Assembly (NCBI RefSeq): GCF_014195535.1
Contig: NZ_JACIBY010000004.1
Location: 471,945-535,944, forward strand
Reading direction: 5' to 3'
DNA length: 64,000 nt
DNA from: Runella defluvii
GTDB taxonomy: Bacteria > Bacteroidota > Bacteroidia > Cytophagales > Spirosomataceae
Below, piece by piece: positions 1 to 7,569 of the stretch. The notes beneath the pieces are model-generated. The model searched no databases. It worked only from the letters and a program-made list of their open reading frames with translations, and was not told the DNA's origin. A program made the translations under genes and the position numbers. Position 1 is the stretch's first letter; each line of letters opens with the position of its first letter.

Positions 1-2
1 TT

Positions 3-887
3 TACCCGTCGCACGATATTGAATCTGACACCAAACGTGACGACGACGGTGGGCATTTTGACATGAAAGACTACCACGTTTTTTCCATGGGTGCCATCGA
101 CGGAAAAGTAACAGACCACGGCGTGGCGCTTGATATAAAAGACGTTCCGTGGGTGAGTCGTCAGCTTTGGGCGCCTGATGCAGAGTTTAAAAACGGGACG
201 TATTACCTTTATTTTCCTGCCAAAGACAAAGAAGATATTTTTCGTATCGGTGTAGCGACGAGCAAAAAACCAGAAGGGCCTTTCGTGGCTGAAAAAGAAC
301 CAATCAAGGGCAGTTATAGTATCGACCCGTCGGTTTTTAAGGATACAAACGGCAGTTATTACCTCTATTTTGGTGGAATTTGGGGTGGACAACTGCAACG
401 TTGGAAAGGGAATACGTATTTGGGAAAAACAGATTATCCCAAAAAAGGTGAGACGGCCTTGCTACCACGGGTAGCGAAATTGTCGGCCGACATGAAGAGT
501 TTTGCTGAAGAAGTAAAAGAGGTGAAAATTTTGGACGAAAATGGCAAACTGCTCATGGAAGACGATAAAGATAAACGTTTTTTTGAGGCAGCATGGGTAC
601 ACAAGTACAACGGTAAATACTATTTCTCGTATTCAACGGGCGACACGCACAACATAGCTTATGCCGTCGGGGATACGCCTTATGGCCCTTTTACGTACAA
701 AGGAATTGTCTTAAAACCCGTGCAAGGCTGGACAAATCACCATTCGATTGTGGAATTTAAAGGAAAGTGGTACTTGTTTTATCACGACGTACAACTTACA
801 GGAAAAACGCACCTGCGCAACATCAAAGTCACTGAATTAAAGCACAACTCTGACGGTTCTATTCAGACAATTGAGCCTTATAAATAA
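3..887 (+). CDS. Glycoside hydrolase family 43 protein (5' end outside window)
   Basis: The reading frame is already open at the first bases, and the residues before the first ATG (YPSHDIESD...) read as GH43 sequence, so the true start lies upstream. GH43 enzymes are five-bladed propellers that release arabinose or xylose from plant glycans. Visible motifs are WAPDAEFKNGTYYLYF, SIDPSVFKDTNGSYYLYFGG (Asp that modulates the acid pKa), and FFEAAWVHKYNGKYYF with the likely general-acid Glu. The C-terminal HHSIVEFKGKWYLFYHD block is typical. The next genes are a sialate O-acetylesterase and a polysaccharide deacetylase, which fits a glycan-deconstruction cluster. Exact specificity (xylosidase or arabinofuranosidase) cannot be read from this portion. 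Confidence 0.88.
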   Translation, partial: YPSHDIESDTKRDDDGGHFDMKDYHVFSMGAIDGKVTDHGVALDIKDVPWVSRQLWAPDAEFKNGTYYLYFPAKDKEDIFRIGVATSKKPEGPFVAEKEPIKGSYSIDPSVFKDTNGSYYLYFGGIWGGQLQRWKGNTYLGKTDYPKKGETALLPRVAKLSADMKSFAEEVKEVKILDENGKLLMEDDKDKRFFEAAWVHKYNGKYYFSYSTGDTHNIAYAVGDTPYGPFTYKGIVLKPVQGWTNHHSIVEFKGKWYLFYHDVQLTGKTHLRNIKVTELKHNSDGSIQTIEPYK

Positions 888-969
888 CCTTGCTTTCGTT
901 TCTTTAACCTATCGTTAACGGCCTTTGGAAAGTTATCCACTTGAGGGAGGCTATTGTACTATTCAAACC

Positions 970-2910
970 ATGAGGATTCTAAAAATCGTCCTTGGAATTT
1001 TGTTGTTGAGCCATGCCCTGTGTGTGGCTCAACTTCGTTTGCCGCGCCTCATTAGCGACGGCATGGTGCTTCAGCGTGATCAATCGCTGCGGCTGTGGGG
1101 GTGGGCATCTCCCCAAGAAAAAGTGAGCCTTTTGTTTAAAAACAAACAGTACAAAACCCAAGCCGATGCCACGGGCAAATGGGAAATTAAGCTGCCAGCT
1201 CAACCCGCAGGAGGTCCTTTTGACTTGTTCTTTCGGGGAAAAAATGAAGTGAAGGTCAGCAATGTACTTTTTGGTGATGTTTGGATTTGTGCGGGGCAGT
1301 CGAACATGGTGATACCGATGGAACGCGTAAAGGAAAAATACCCCGAAGACATTGCGTCGGCCAATTACCCCGAAATTCGATTGTTTTTTGTGGCTACTTT
1401 GACTGATTTGCAACAAAAACGAGACGATTTTCCGTCGGGAAGTTGGAAAGTCGCCAATCCCAAAGATGTGCTTCAATTTTCGGCGATTGCGTATTTTTTT
1501 GCAAGAAATCTGTACGAAAAATACCACGTTCCCATTGGTTTGATAAACTCCAGCGTAGGCGGAACGCCCATCGAAGCGTGGATTGGTGAGGAGGGATTGA
1601 CGAAGTTTCCAGAGTTGACAGCCACATTACAGAAAAATAAAGATAGCCTTTACGTAAAGTCGTTGCTGAAACAAATGGCAGCGGCCAATACCCCCCGAAA
1701 ATCGCAAGACAAAGGCATGAGCGAAACAATTCCTTGGTATTCAGTAGACTACGTTCCGAAAGGGTGGCGGCGAATGAACGTGCCTGGCTACTGGGAAGAC
1801 CAAGGCATCAAAGACCTTAATGGGGTAGTGTGGTACCGCAAAGAAATCGACGTCCCTGCCTCCATGACGGGAGTTTCGGCTAAATTGTTTTTGGGACGAA
1901 TTGTGGATGCTGATATTGCCTACGTCAACGGCAAACAGGTGGGAAACATTACCTACCAATACCCGCCCCGCCGTTACGAAATTCCTGCGGGAGTACTGAA
2001 AGAAGGCAAAAATACCCTCGTCGTGCGGGTGGTCAACCAAGCGGGTAAAGGAGGATTTGTTCCTGACAAAAACTATTCATTGGTAGCCAACGGGCAAGTG
2101 GTTGACATTAAGGGAGATTGGTGGTGTAAAGTGGGCGAAGCTTTTCCTCCTGCGAAAGACAATGGAGTGAATTTTTCGGCTCAAAACCAACCTTCCGCCT
2201 TATTTAATGCCATGATTGCGCCGCTGGTATCGACCGCCGCCAAGGGTTTTTTGTGGTATCAAGGGGAGTCTAATACTGGAAATCCCGAGCCTTACCGTGC
2301 CTTACTTCCTACCTTGGTTCAGGATTGGCGCAGCCGCTGGGGGCAGGGTGATTTGCCTTTCTTTGGGGTACAATTGGCCAATTTTATGGAGGTCGATTAT
2401 TTGCCGTCCGAAAGCCAATGGGCGGTGTTGCGCGAAGGGCAGTTGAACCTATTATCCGTTCCCAATACCGCTTTGGCCGTCACGATTGACCTCGGCGAGT
2501 GGAATGACATTCACCCGTTGAACAAGAAAGACATTGGGTATCGCTTATCATTAGCCGCCCAAAAACTAGCCTACGGCGACCAAAATGTAGTGCATTCTGG
2601 GCCGCTTTTGACCTCAGCCACGTCCGAAAATGGTAAAATTCGACTACGTTTTGACCAAACAGGCAGTGGCATTGTTTCCAAAGACGACGACGAACTGCGC
2701 TGGTTTGCCGTAGCGGGAGCTGATAAAAAGTTTGTGTGGGCGCAAGCACGCATTGAAGGAAAAAATGAAATTGTTGTTTGGAACGACACTGTTTCTGCAC
2801 CTTTGTACGTGCGTTATGCGTGGGCAGATAACCCCGAAAATGTCAATTTTTACAACAAAGAAGGATTGCCAGCGTCGCCCTTCCGAACGGACGAACCTGC
2901 AAAGCGCTAA
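970..2910 (+). CDS. Sialate O-acetylesterase family SGNH hydrolase
   Basis: Secreted carbohydrate esterase that removes acetyl groups from sugars. The chosen ATG opens a clear signal peptide (MRILKIVLGILLLSHALCVAQ); an upstream in-frame ATG at 925 would precede it with polar residues. Catalytic blocks are visible: GQSNM with Ser111, WYQGESN in the middle, and DIHP with Asp513/His515. Between blocks lies a galactose-binding-like jelly roll (WYRKEIDVPASM..., AYVNGKQVG, NTLVVRVVN), as is common in this family. The 646-residue length is normal. It follows the GH43 gene by about 80 bp and probably belongs to the same transcript. Acetylated plant glycan is as likely a substrate as sialic acid. Confidence 0.9.
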   Translation: MRILKIVLGILLLSHALCVAQLRLPRLISDGMVLQRDQSLRLWGWASPQEKVSLLFKNKQYKTQADATGKWEIKLPAQPAGGPFDLFFRGKNEVKVSNVLFGDVWICAGQSNMVIPMERVKEKYPEDIASANYPEIRLFFVATLTDLQQKRDDFPSGSWKVANPKDVLQFSAIAYFFARNLYEKYHVPIGLINSSVGGTPIEAWIGEEGLTKFPELTATLQKNKDSLYVKSLLKQMAAANTPRKSQDKGMSETIPWYSVDYVPKGWRRMNVPGYWEDQGIKDLNGVVWYRKEIDVPASMTGVSAKLFLGRIVDADIAYVNGKQVGNITYQYPPRRYEIPAGVLKEGKNTLVVRVVNQAGKGGFVPDKNYSLVANGQVVDIKGDWWCKVGEAFPPAKDNGVNFSAQNQPSALFNAMIAPLVSTAAKGFLWYQGESNTGNPEPYRALLPTLVQDWRSRWGQGDLPFFGVQLANFMEVDYLPSESQWAVLREGQLNLLSVPNTALAVTIDLGEWNDIHPLNKKDIGYRLSLAAQKLAYGDQNVVHSGPLLTSATSENGKIRLRFDQTGSGIVSKDDDELRWFAVAGADKKFVWAQARIEGKNEIVVWNDTVSAPLYVRYAWADNPENVNFYNKEGLPASPFRTDEPAKR

Positions 2911-2922
2911 TGTGGGCGAGAT

Positions 2923-2955
2923 AGACTTAGTAAGTTTTGGAAACTTACTAAGTCT
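2923..2955. terminator. Perfect 15-bp hairpin after the esterase gene
   Basis: AGACTTAGTAAGTTT, loop TGG, then the exact reverse complement. It starts 12 bp after the esterase stop codon. There is no strong T tract, so it may act as a 3' mRNA stabiliser or partial terminator. It has the same layout as the hairpin at 59431-59467, and the two arms differ by paired changes. Confidence 0.65.
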
Positions 2956-3038
2956 TCACGATGCGACGAAGCGGGTTTTGAGAAACCCTTTGCACAGTCT
3001 CCTCATCACTTAAATCTCATAACTCATCACTAACAATC

Positions 3039-3821
3039 ATGAATTCAATCCGCTTACTTTGTCTTTTTTTAGGCGTATCACTTGCGAGTTTTGCTCAACA
3101 ACCTTGGAACGGGAAAAAATGCGCCGTCGTACTTACCTACGACGATGCCCTGAATGTTCACCTCAACAATGCCATTCCCGCTTTAGATTCGGCGGGGTTT
3201 AAAGGAACGTTTTACATTTCAGGCTCTTTTCCAGGCTTTACCCAGCGCTTGCAAGATTGGCGAAAGGCGGCCCAACGCGGCCACGAGCTTGGGAATCACA
3301 CCCTATTTCATCCTTGCGATGCGTCCTTGCCTGGGCGTCAGTGGGTTAATCCTGAAAATGATTTGAGTAAATACACCCTCAAACGCATCACCGAAGAAAT
3401 CAAAGTGACCAATGTACTTTTAGAAGCCATTGACGGTAAAAAAAGTCGGACGTTTGCCTATACCTGCGGCGATGCCAAAGTGGGAACGCAGTTTTTTATG
3501 GATGGCCTCAAGGGGGAATTGATGGCGGCGCGTGGCGTACGGGGCGAAATGCACCCAGTAGATCAGATTGATTTATACTACACCGATGGGTATATTGTCA
3601 ACAACGACTCAGGGGAGAAAATGACCTCTTTGGTAAAAAAGGCAATGCAAACCAATACGCTCTTAGTTTTTGTGTTTCACGGCGTAGGAGGGGAGCATTC
3701 GCTGGATGTTTCGTTGGCGGCGCACCGCGAATTGGTACATTTCCTCAAACAACACGAAAAAGACATTTGGGTAGCACCTTTGGTGGATGTTGCCGATTTT
3801 CTTAAACAGCAGAAGCGTTAA
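3039..3821 (+). CDS. Secreted polysaccharide deacetylase (NodB domain)
   Basis: A 260-residue protein with signal peptide MNSIRLLCLFLGVSLASFAQ. The NodB fold is shown by LTYDDALNVHL (Asp35/Asp36, base and metal ligand), then GHELGNHTLFH with metal ligands His87 and His91. Members remove N- or O-acetyl groups from chitin, peptidoglycan or xylan using a divalent metal. The later VFVFHGVGGEH segment fits the C-terminal His motif. It is co-directional with the GH43 and esterase genes, about 130 bp after the esterase, with a hairpin between them. This context suggests plant glycan rather than peptidoglycan, but that is inference. Confidence 0.88.
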   Translation: MNSIRLLCLFLGVSLASFAQQPWNGKKCAVVLTYDDALNVHLNNAIPALDSAGFKGTFYISGSFPGFTQRLQDWRKAAQRGHELGNHTLFHPCDASLPGRQWVNPENDLSKYTLKRITEEIKVTNVLLEAIDGKKSRTFAYTCGDAKVGTQFFMDGLKGELMAARGVRGEMHPVDQIDLYYTDGYIVNNDSGEKMTSLVKKAMQTNTLLVFVFHGVGGEHSLDVSLAAHRELVHFLKQHEKDIWVAPLVDVADFLKQQKR

Positions 3822-3868
3822 ATCAATTTCGTTTGTAATGTTTTCCCGCAGATAAACGCAGATTAAAT

Positions 3869-4053
3869 CCACGCAGATGTGCGCAGACAGGGAGCACAAA
3901 CCGCCGATTTTCTGCGAAAGTCTGCGTTTTTTTTAAATCTGCGTGTTCTGCGGGGAGAAAATGCCATCCACGCAGACGGGAAGCGCAAAGCGCCGATTTT
4001 CTGCGAAAGTCAGCGTTTTTAAATCTGCGTGTTCTGCGGGGAAAAAATGCCAT
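3869..4053. repeat. Two tandem copies of a CTGCG-rich intergenic repeat
   Basis: Copy 1 spans about 3869-3967 and copy 2 about 3968-4053. Each runs from CCACGCAGA through GCCGATTTTCTGCGAAAGT and AAATCTGCGTGTTCTGCGGGG to ATGCCAT. Copy 1 carries a short insertion near its start. A related CCGCAGATAAACGCAGATTAAAT half unit lies just before. The array sits between the convergent deacetylase and cupin genes and has no convincing reading frame. Confidence 0.75.
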
Positions 4054-4056
4054 TCA

Positions 4057-4842
4057 TTACTCAAATTGAAAAGCAAAGTAAGTGCAGCTGCCTTTACTGG
4101 TATTTCGTAGGGCGTGGGGGACGTTTGATTGTAAGAAAATAATGTCACCTACGTCCGAACTCAACCACTTCCCATCAATACTTTCTTCGGCTTGTTGGTG
4201 AGTGAGCAATAAAATCTCAGCAGCTTTGTGGGTATGGGGCGGATGACTCATCAAGCCCTCGTTGAGCGTCGTTACGTGCATTTCAAAACGCTTGGCGTGT
4301 GCGGTAGCTCGATCAAAAAAATTACGACGCCCTCCTTTATCATGTGGTTTGAATTCTACTTGGTTCCAGTGCACCACAAACGAACCTCCAGCCTTTTTGC
4401 CACGCTCCAAATCGACTCCTTCTACGGCCTCGTAGCGCATGATATAATAGGTGACAGGAGCATTGGTTTTGTTTTCAAATCCGTGCTCGTCGCCAGGCAT
4501 AATGAGCGCGATGCTACCCGCTTCGAGCGTCTCGGTTTTTCCTTCAATCATCACCGTCAGTTCTCCTTCTTTTACAATGACAAGTTCTTCGTCGCTGTGT
4601 TTGTGGCTAGGGTGGGGTGCTTGGTGAGGTTTCAGGGTTGTTGCATGCACTTTGAGGTGTTTGAAAGCGGGCGTCGTTCCTTCTAAAATTTGCCGTTGTT
4701 CTACTGAAGCCTTTTTTGACACAGGCAGGTCTTTCCATACATATACCCCCGAGGCTATGGGCTGGTGCTGGGCGGAGAGGGAAAAGCTCAAAGCCAAGCC
4801 AACAATTAGTTTGAAAGCGAATGAAAAAGGTTGGAAAGCCAT
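4057..4842 (-). CDS. Secreted bicupin protein
   Basis: A 261-residue exported protein with signal sequence MAFQPFSFAFKLIVGLALSFSLSAQ. It has two cupin barrels. The first has HPSHKHSDEELVIVKEGELT followed by GSIALIMPGDEHGF. The second has SHPPHTHKAAEILLL followed by GDIIFLQSNVPHALRNT. Both keep His/Glu metal-ligand patterns, so the protein may be a metal-dependent isomerase, dioxygenase or sugar-binding protein; the reaction is not recognisable. Its 5' part and upstream region (4544-4868) are duplicated at 6327-6651, about 1.8 kb to the right, where only a truncated copy remains. Confidence 0.8.
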   Translation of the reverse strand: MAFQPFSFAFKLIVGLALSFSLSAQHQPIASGVYVWKDLPVSKKASVEQRQILEGTTPAFKHLKVHATTLKPHQAPHPSHKHSDEELVIVKEGELTVMIEGKTETLEAGSIALIMPGDEHGFENKTNAPVTYYIMRYEAVEGVDLERGKKAGGSFVVHWNQVEFKPHDKGGRRNFFDRATAHAKRFEMHVTTLNEGLMSHPPHTHKAAEILLLTHQQAEESIDGKWLSSDVGDIIFLQSNVPHALRNTSKGSCTYFAFQFE

Positions 4843-4868
4843 ACAACAAAAGATAAAATGGATGAAAG
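4544..4868. repeat. 325-bp direct repeat, copy 1 (5' part of intact cupin gene)
   Basis: This segment matches 6327-6651 at a constant offset of 1783 bp, with only a handful of substitutions by eye. It covers the signal peptide, the first part of cupin domain 1 and about 25 bp upstream of the start. Sequence on both sides of the two copies differs, so the boundaries are sharp. Confidence 0.9.
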
Positions 4869-5115
4869 AGCTTCAATAGGAGAAAACTTTGAGCATACCA
4901 ACAAAAGAAAAAAGAGCATTGGTTTTAATGTTTTAGGGGGCGTATAATTAAATTAGATAAATTTCTTACACTAGAAGTGCTTATTTTTTCAATATACGCT
5001 ATGAAAAATTGATTGAAGAAATTTTATACAAATTATTGTCAATTTAATTTGTATAATTAGATATATTTACGATTCATTATTCACCAAATAATCCATCAGT
5101 AAATAAAAATTATTT

Positions 5116-5490
5116 ATGAAAGGTAAAAGACTGAAACAGCTTATTCAGGCGCTGGGCTTAAAACCCGCCAATTTTGAAAAAAAGTGTCTTGGAGAATCAA
5201 GAGCTAAAAATATATACAACTGGATTAATGATGAATTTGGAATGAAAGAGGCGGTACTAGAAAAAATTATAGAATCTGTCAAAAAGATTCGGCCTGATTT
5301 CAATGGAGATTGGTTACGTTATGGAACTGGCGAAATGTTTTTTGGAAGTGATTCTGAAGCCGTAAAATTACCAGTTGAGTATGAATTACAGATGCTAAAG
5401 CATGAGGTTGAGGCATTAAGAAGGGAAAATGGTATTCTTAAAATATTTTTAGCCGAAAAAGGGGTTGACTTGAGGAATCTAGGAGGATAA
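5116..5490 (+). CDS. Small HTH (XRE/phage-repressor-like) DNA-binding protein A
   Basis: A 124-residue protein. Residues about 1-70 look like a helix-turn-helix domain of the Bacteroidota repressor type, ending in the characteristic GDWLRYGTGEMF segment. The C-terminal third is a predicted coiled coil (YELQMLKHEVEALRRENG) that ends in LKIFLAEKGVDL. The same architecture and tail occur in the protein at 5943-6266. Base composition is much more AT-rich than the neighbours, and the gene lies between the two halves of a cupin-gene duplication, both signs of acquisition. Target DNA is unknown; it is likely a dimeric regulator. Confidence 0.7.
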   Translation: MKGKRLKQLIQALGLKPANFEKKCLGESRAKNIYNWINDEFGMKEAVLEKIIESVKKIRPDFNGDWLRYGTGEMFFGSDSEAVKLPVEYELQMLKHEVEALRRENGILKIFLAEKGVDLRNLGG

Positions 5491-5942
5491 GTGCTTTTGC
5501 TCCTAAAATTTCGATTTAGAATGTATAGGTGGGTAATAAGGGGGGGACTTGGAAGTTATACTACGATGTTCCTAATCCAGTAGTGTATATTGTCTATTGA
5601 TGGATAGGCATCAAAACGCGGTTAAAAAACTGAAACAATTAGGAGTTTCGGTATAAATTTTTGTATTAATCGTGGTCTATATATTTAACAAGAGAAAATA
5701 AGTATTTTGAATATAATTTGTATTTTTCATTATTGCATAGAGCCATTAAATAGAATTGTATTTATGGTGTTCTTTTAATTAATGTACTGATATACAATGG
5801 TTTTGTTTTTGGTTTTGATTTTTTTAAATAAAATTACCTTTTGTAGATAAAAATTTTTATGTTTAAAGAAGCGTTTTTATAATCTCAAATTTGAAGCTTC
5901 TAGTTTTGAAGTTACTTCTTTAGCTTTATATTACAATTTATT
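5491..5942. other. AT-rich intergenic stretch between two HTH genes
   Basis: About 450 bp with no credible ORF on either strand. It is strongly AT-rich with runs of T and A. No clear hairpin, tRNA or repeat was found. It probably contains the promoter of the second HTH gene and perhaps remnants of an acquired element. Confidence 0.5.
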
Positions 5943-6266
5943 ATGAACAAGACTTTGGACGAAAGAGTACTACGAATACTCACATTTATTGAAAGCAAGG
6001 GAGGAGCTGCTGTTGTTTCTCGTACAATTGGAAAACATCCACAGGCGATCTATAACATTGAACAAGGTAAAGGAAAGCCAAATTTTGAAACACTAAGCTT
6101 ACTGAAAGAAGCCTACTATGATTTAGATTTAAACTGGGTTTTTACTGGTGAGAAATCTTTACAAGCAAAAAGTGCAACAAATGAGAGAGATATTGAATAT
6201 TTGAAGCAAGAAAATAAACTTTTGAGAATTTTTTTGAGAGAAAAAGGGGTAGATTTAGATATTTAA
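5943..6266 (+). CDS. Small HTH (XRE/phage-repressor-like) DNA-binding protein B
   Basis: A 107-residue relative of the protein at 5116-5490. The N-terminal half contains a helix-turn-helix (SRTIGKHPQAIYNIEQGKGK, then FETLSLLKEAYYDLDLNWVFTGE). The C-terminal half is a short coiled coil (DIEYLKQENKLLRIFLREKGVDL), and its tail matches that of protein A almost residue for residue. The shared tail suggests homo- or hetero-oligomerisation. The gene is AT-rich, with a long AT-rich leader. No phage structural gene or integrase is nearby, so a prophage is not supported. Confidence 0.7.
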   Translation: MNKTLDERVLRILTFIESKGGAAVVSRTIGKHPQAIYNIEQGKGKPNFETLSLLKEAYYDLDLNWVFTGEKSLQAKSATNERDIEYLKQENKLLRIFLREKGVDLDI

Positions 6267-6280
6267 AAGCGGGGAAAGGC

Positions 6281-6625
6281 TTAGTTCAATTTACAACGTG
6301 TTGGTGACTTTTTTATCTTGAATCCCTCAATCGTCACCGTCAGTTCTCCTTCTTTTACAATGACAAGTTCTTCGTCGCTGTGTTTGTGGCTAGGGTGGGG
6401 TGCTTGGTGAGGTTTCAGGGTTGTTGCATGCACTTTGAGGTGTTTGAAAGCAGGCGTCGTTCCTTCTAAAATTTGTCGTTGTTCTACTGAAGCCTTTTTT
6501 GATACAGGCAGGCCTTTCCATACATATACCCCCGAGGCTATGGGCTGGTGCTGGGCGGAGAGGGAAAAGCTCAAAGCCAAGCCAACAAGTAGTTTGAAAG
6601 CGAAAGAAAAAGGTTGGAAAGCCAT
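6281..6625 (-). pseudogene. Truncated duplicate of the bicupin gene
   Basis: The first 101 residues (signal peptide plus the start of cupin 1, to GELTVTIEG) are nearly identical to the protein at 4057-4842. The frame then runs into unrelated sequence (FKIKKSPTRCKLN) and stops. It lacks the rest of barrel 1 and all of barrel 2, so it cannot fold as a cupin. The break coincides with the left end of the 325-bp repeat (6327). It is probably a non-functional scar of a duplication or integration event, although the promoter and signal peptide remain intact. Confidence 0.85.
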
Positions 6626-6651
6626 ACAACAAAAGATAAAATGGATGAAAG
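6327..6651. repeat. 325-bp direct repeat, copy 2 (truncated cupin copy)
   Basis: Second copy of 4544-4868. The few differences include a His-neutral change near the 3' edge and substitutions in the signal-peptide codons. The pair brackets the two HTH genes. Confidence 0.9.
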
Positions 6652-6901
6652 GAAAATCGCCCGAAGGATTAGAGGGTGCATGTCGCGTATTACCAAAAGA
6701 AAAAAAAGGATTTTTTTAACTGCATTAAAAAGCCGTAGATAGCAGCAAATCAAGCAAATGCGCTCAAATTCAAAACTTTAATACCGTAGATGTATATGGG
6801 TTTGGAGAAAAAACCGTTTGTTATGCGTAAAAATTGTACATTTCATATGTAATTTTACACCTGCCCAATAATTAAACGTGTAACAACTAACCTTAAAAAC
6901 T

Positions 6902-7534
6902 ATGATGAATCGCAGAGACGCAATCGCGCGGGTGGCCCTTCTCATGGGAGGAACTCTTTCGGCGCCTTCGTTGATGGCTTTTGGCGAAGGAACCCCCGCA
7001 AAACAGGCGGTAGGCGCTGCTTTTAGCCTAACGAGTGCGCAGAAAACCCTCGTTGCTGAGATCGCAGAGCACATTATTCCTAAAACCAGTACTCCAGGTG
7101 CCAAGGAAGCGGGCGTAGGGCCGTTTATTGAAATGATGTTGGCGGATTGTTACAAACCGCAAGAGCAACAAAACTTTTTGGACGGCTTGGCAGACCTCGA
7201 CGAAAGAGCAACCACAGCCCACAGCAAGAAATTTTTGGAAACCTCGTCGGCTGAGCAAGTCGCTATTTTGAAGCAAGTCGAAAAAGATACGATTGAATTG
7301 ATGAAGAGCGCCAATGTACAGCAAGTAAAAGTAGGCGACAACGTGGACAAAGAAGTGGTAAGTTCTAAAAAGCTCAAAGGAACACCGTTCTGGCGTTTGT
7401 TGAAAGAATTGACGCTATTTGGCTACTTTACATCCGAACAAGGTGCGACTCAAGCCCTTGAATATGTGCCTATTCCTGGGCGTTATGATGCGTGTATTCC
7501 GCTCAAACCAGGCCAAAAAGCCTACGCGCTTTAA
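6902..7534 (+). CDS. Gluconate 2-dehydrogenase subunit 3 family protein
   Basis: A 210-residue protein that begins MMNRRDAIARVALLMGGTLS, a Tat-like signal with an RR pair typical of the Bacteroidota versions. The body (LTSAQKTLVAEIAEHIIPKTSTPGAKEAGVGPFIEMML) matches the small subunit of periplasmic GMC-type sugar/polyol dehydrogenases. It is 35 bp upstream of the GMC flavoprotein gene and should form a complex with it. In the best known relatives (gluconate dehydrogenase, glucoside 3-dehydrogenase) this subunit carries the export signal and helps mature or export the catalytic subunit, which has none here. No cytochrome subunit is adjacent. Confidence 0.88.
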   Translation: MMNRRDAIARVALLMGGTLSAPSLMAFGEGTPAKQAVGAAFSLTSAQKTLVAEIAEHIIPKTSTPGAKEAGVGPFIEMMLADCYKPQEQQNFLDGLADLDERATTAHSKKFLETSSAEQVAILKQVEKDTIELMKSANVQQVKVGDNVDKEVVSSKKLKGTPFWRLLKELTLFGYFTSEQGATQALEYVPIPGRYDACIPLKPGQKAYAL

Positions 7535-7569
7535 TTTTCACATTCTCCAAATTTCAATTCAAGAGTCCA

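Noticed and set aside
979-1729. Minus-strand ORFs inside the esterase gene
   Set aside because: They overlap a confidently assigned gene and show no domain or signal.
4228-4686. Plus-strand ORF across the cupin gene
   Set aside because: It is a shadow frame of the minus-strand bicupin gene with its metal-ligand motifs.
5116-6266. HTH pair considered as a prophage immunity region
   Set aside because: No integrase, structural or lysis genes nearby, and no attachment-site-like short repeat; the flanking repeat is a gene fragment.
6435-6719. Plus-strand ORF across the truncated cupin copy
   Set aside because: Mirror of the repeat copy; the same shadow exists at 4652-4879.
7492-7569. Upstream start for the GMC oxidoreductase
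   Set aside because: It overlaps the preceding gene and adds residues unlike the family; ATG at 7570 gives a normal start.
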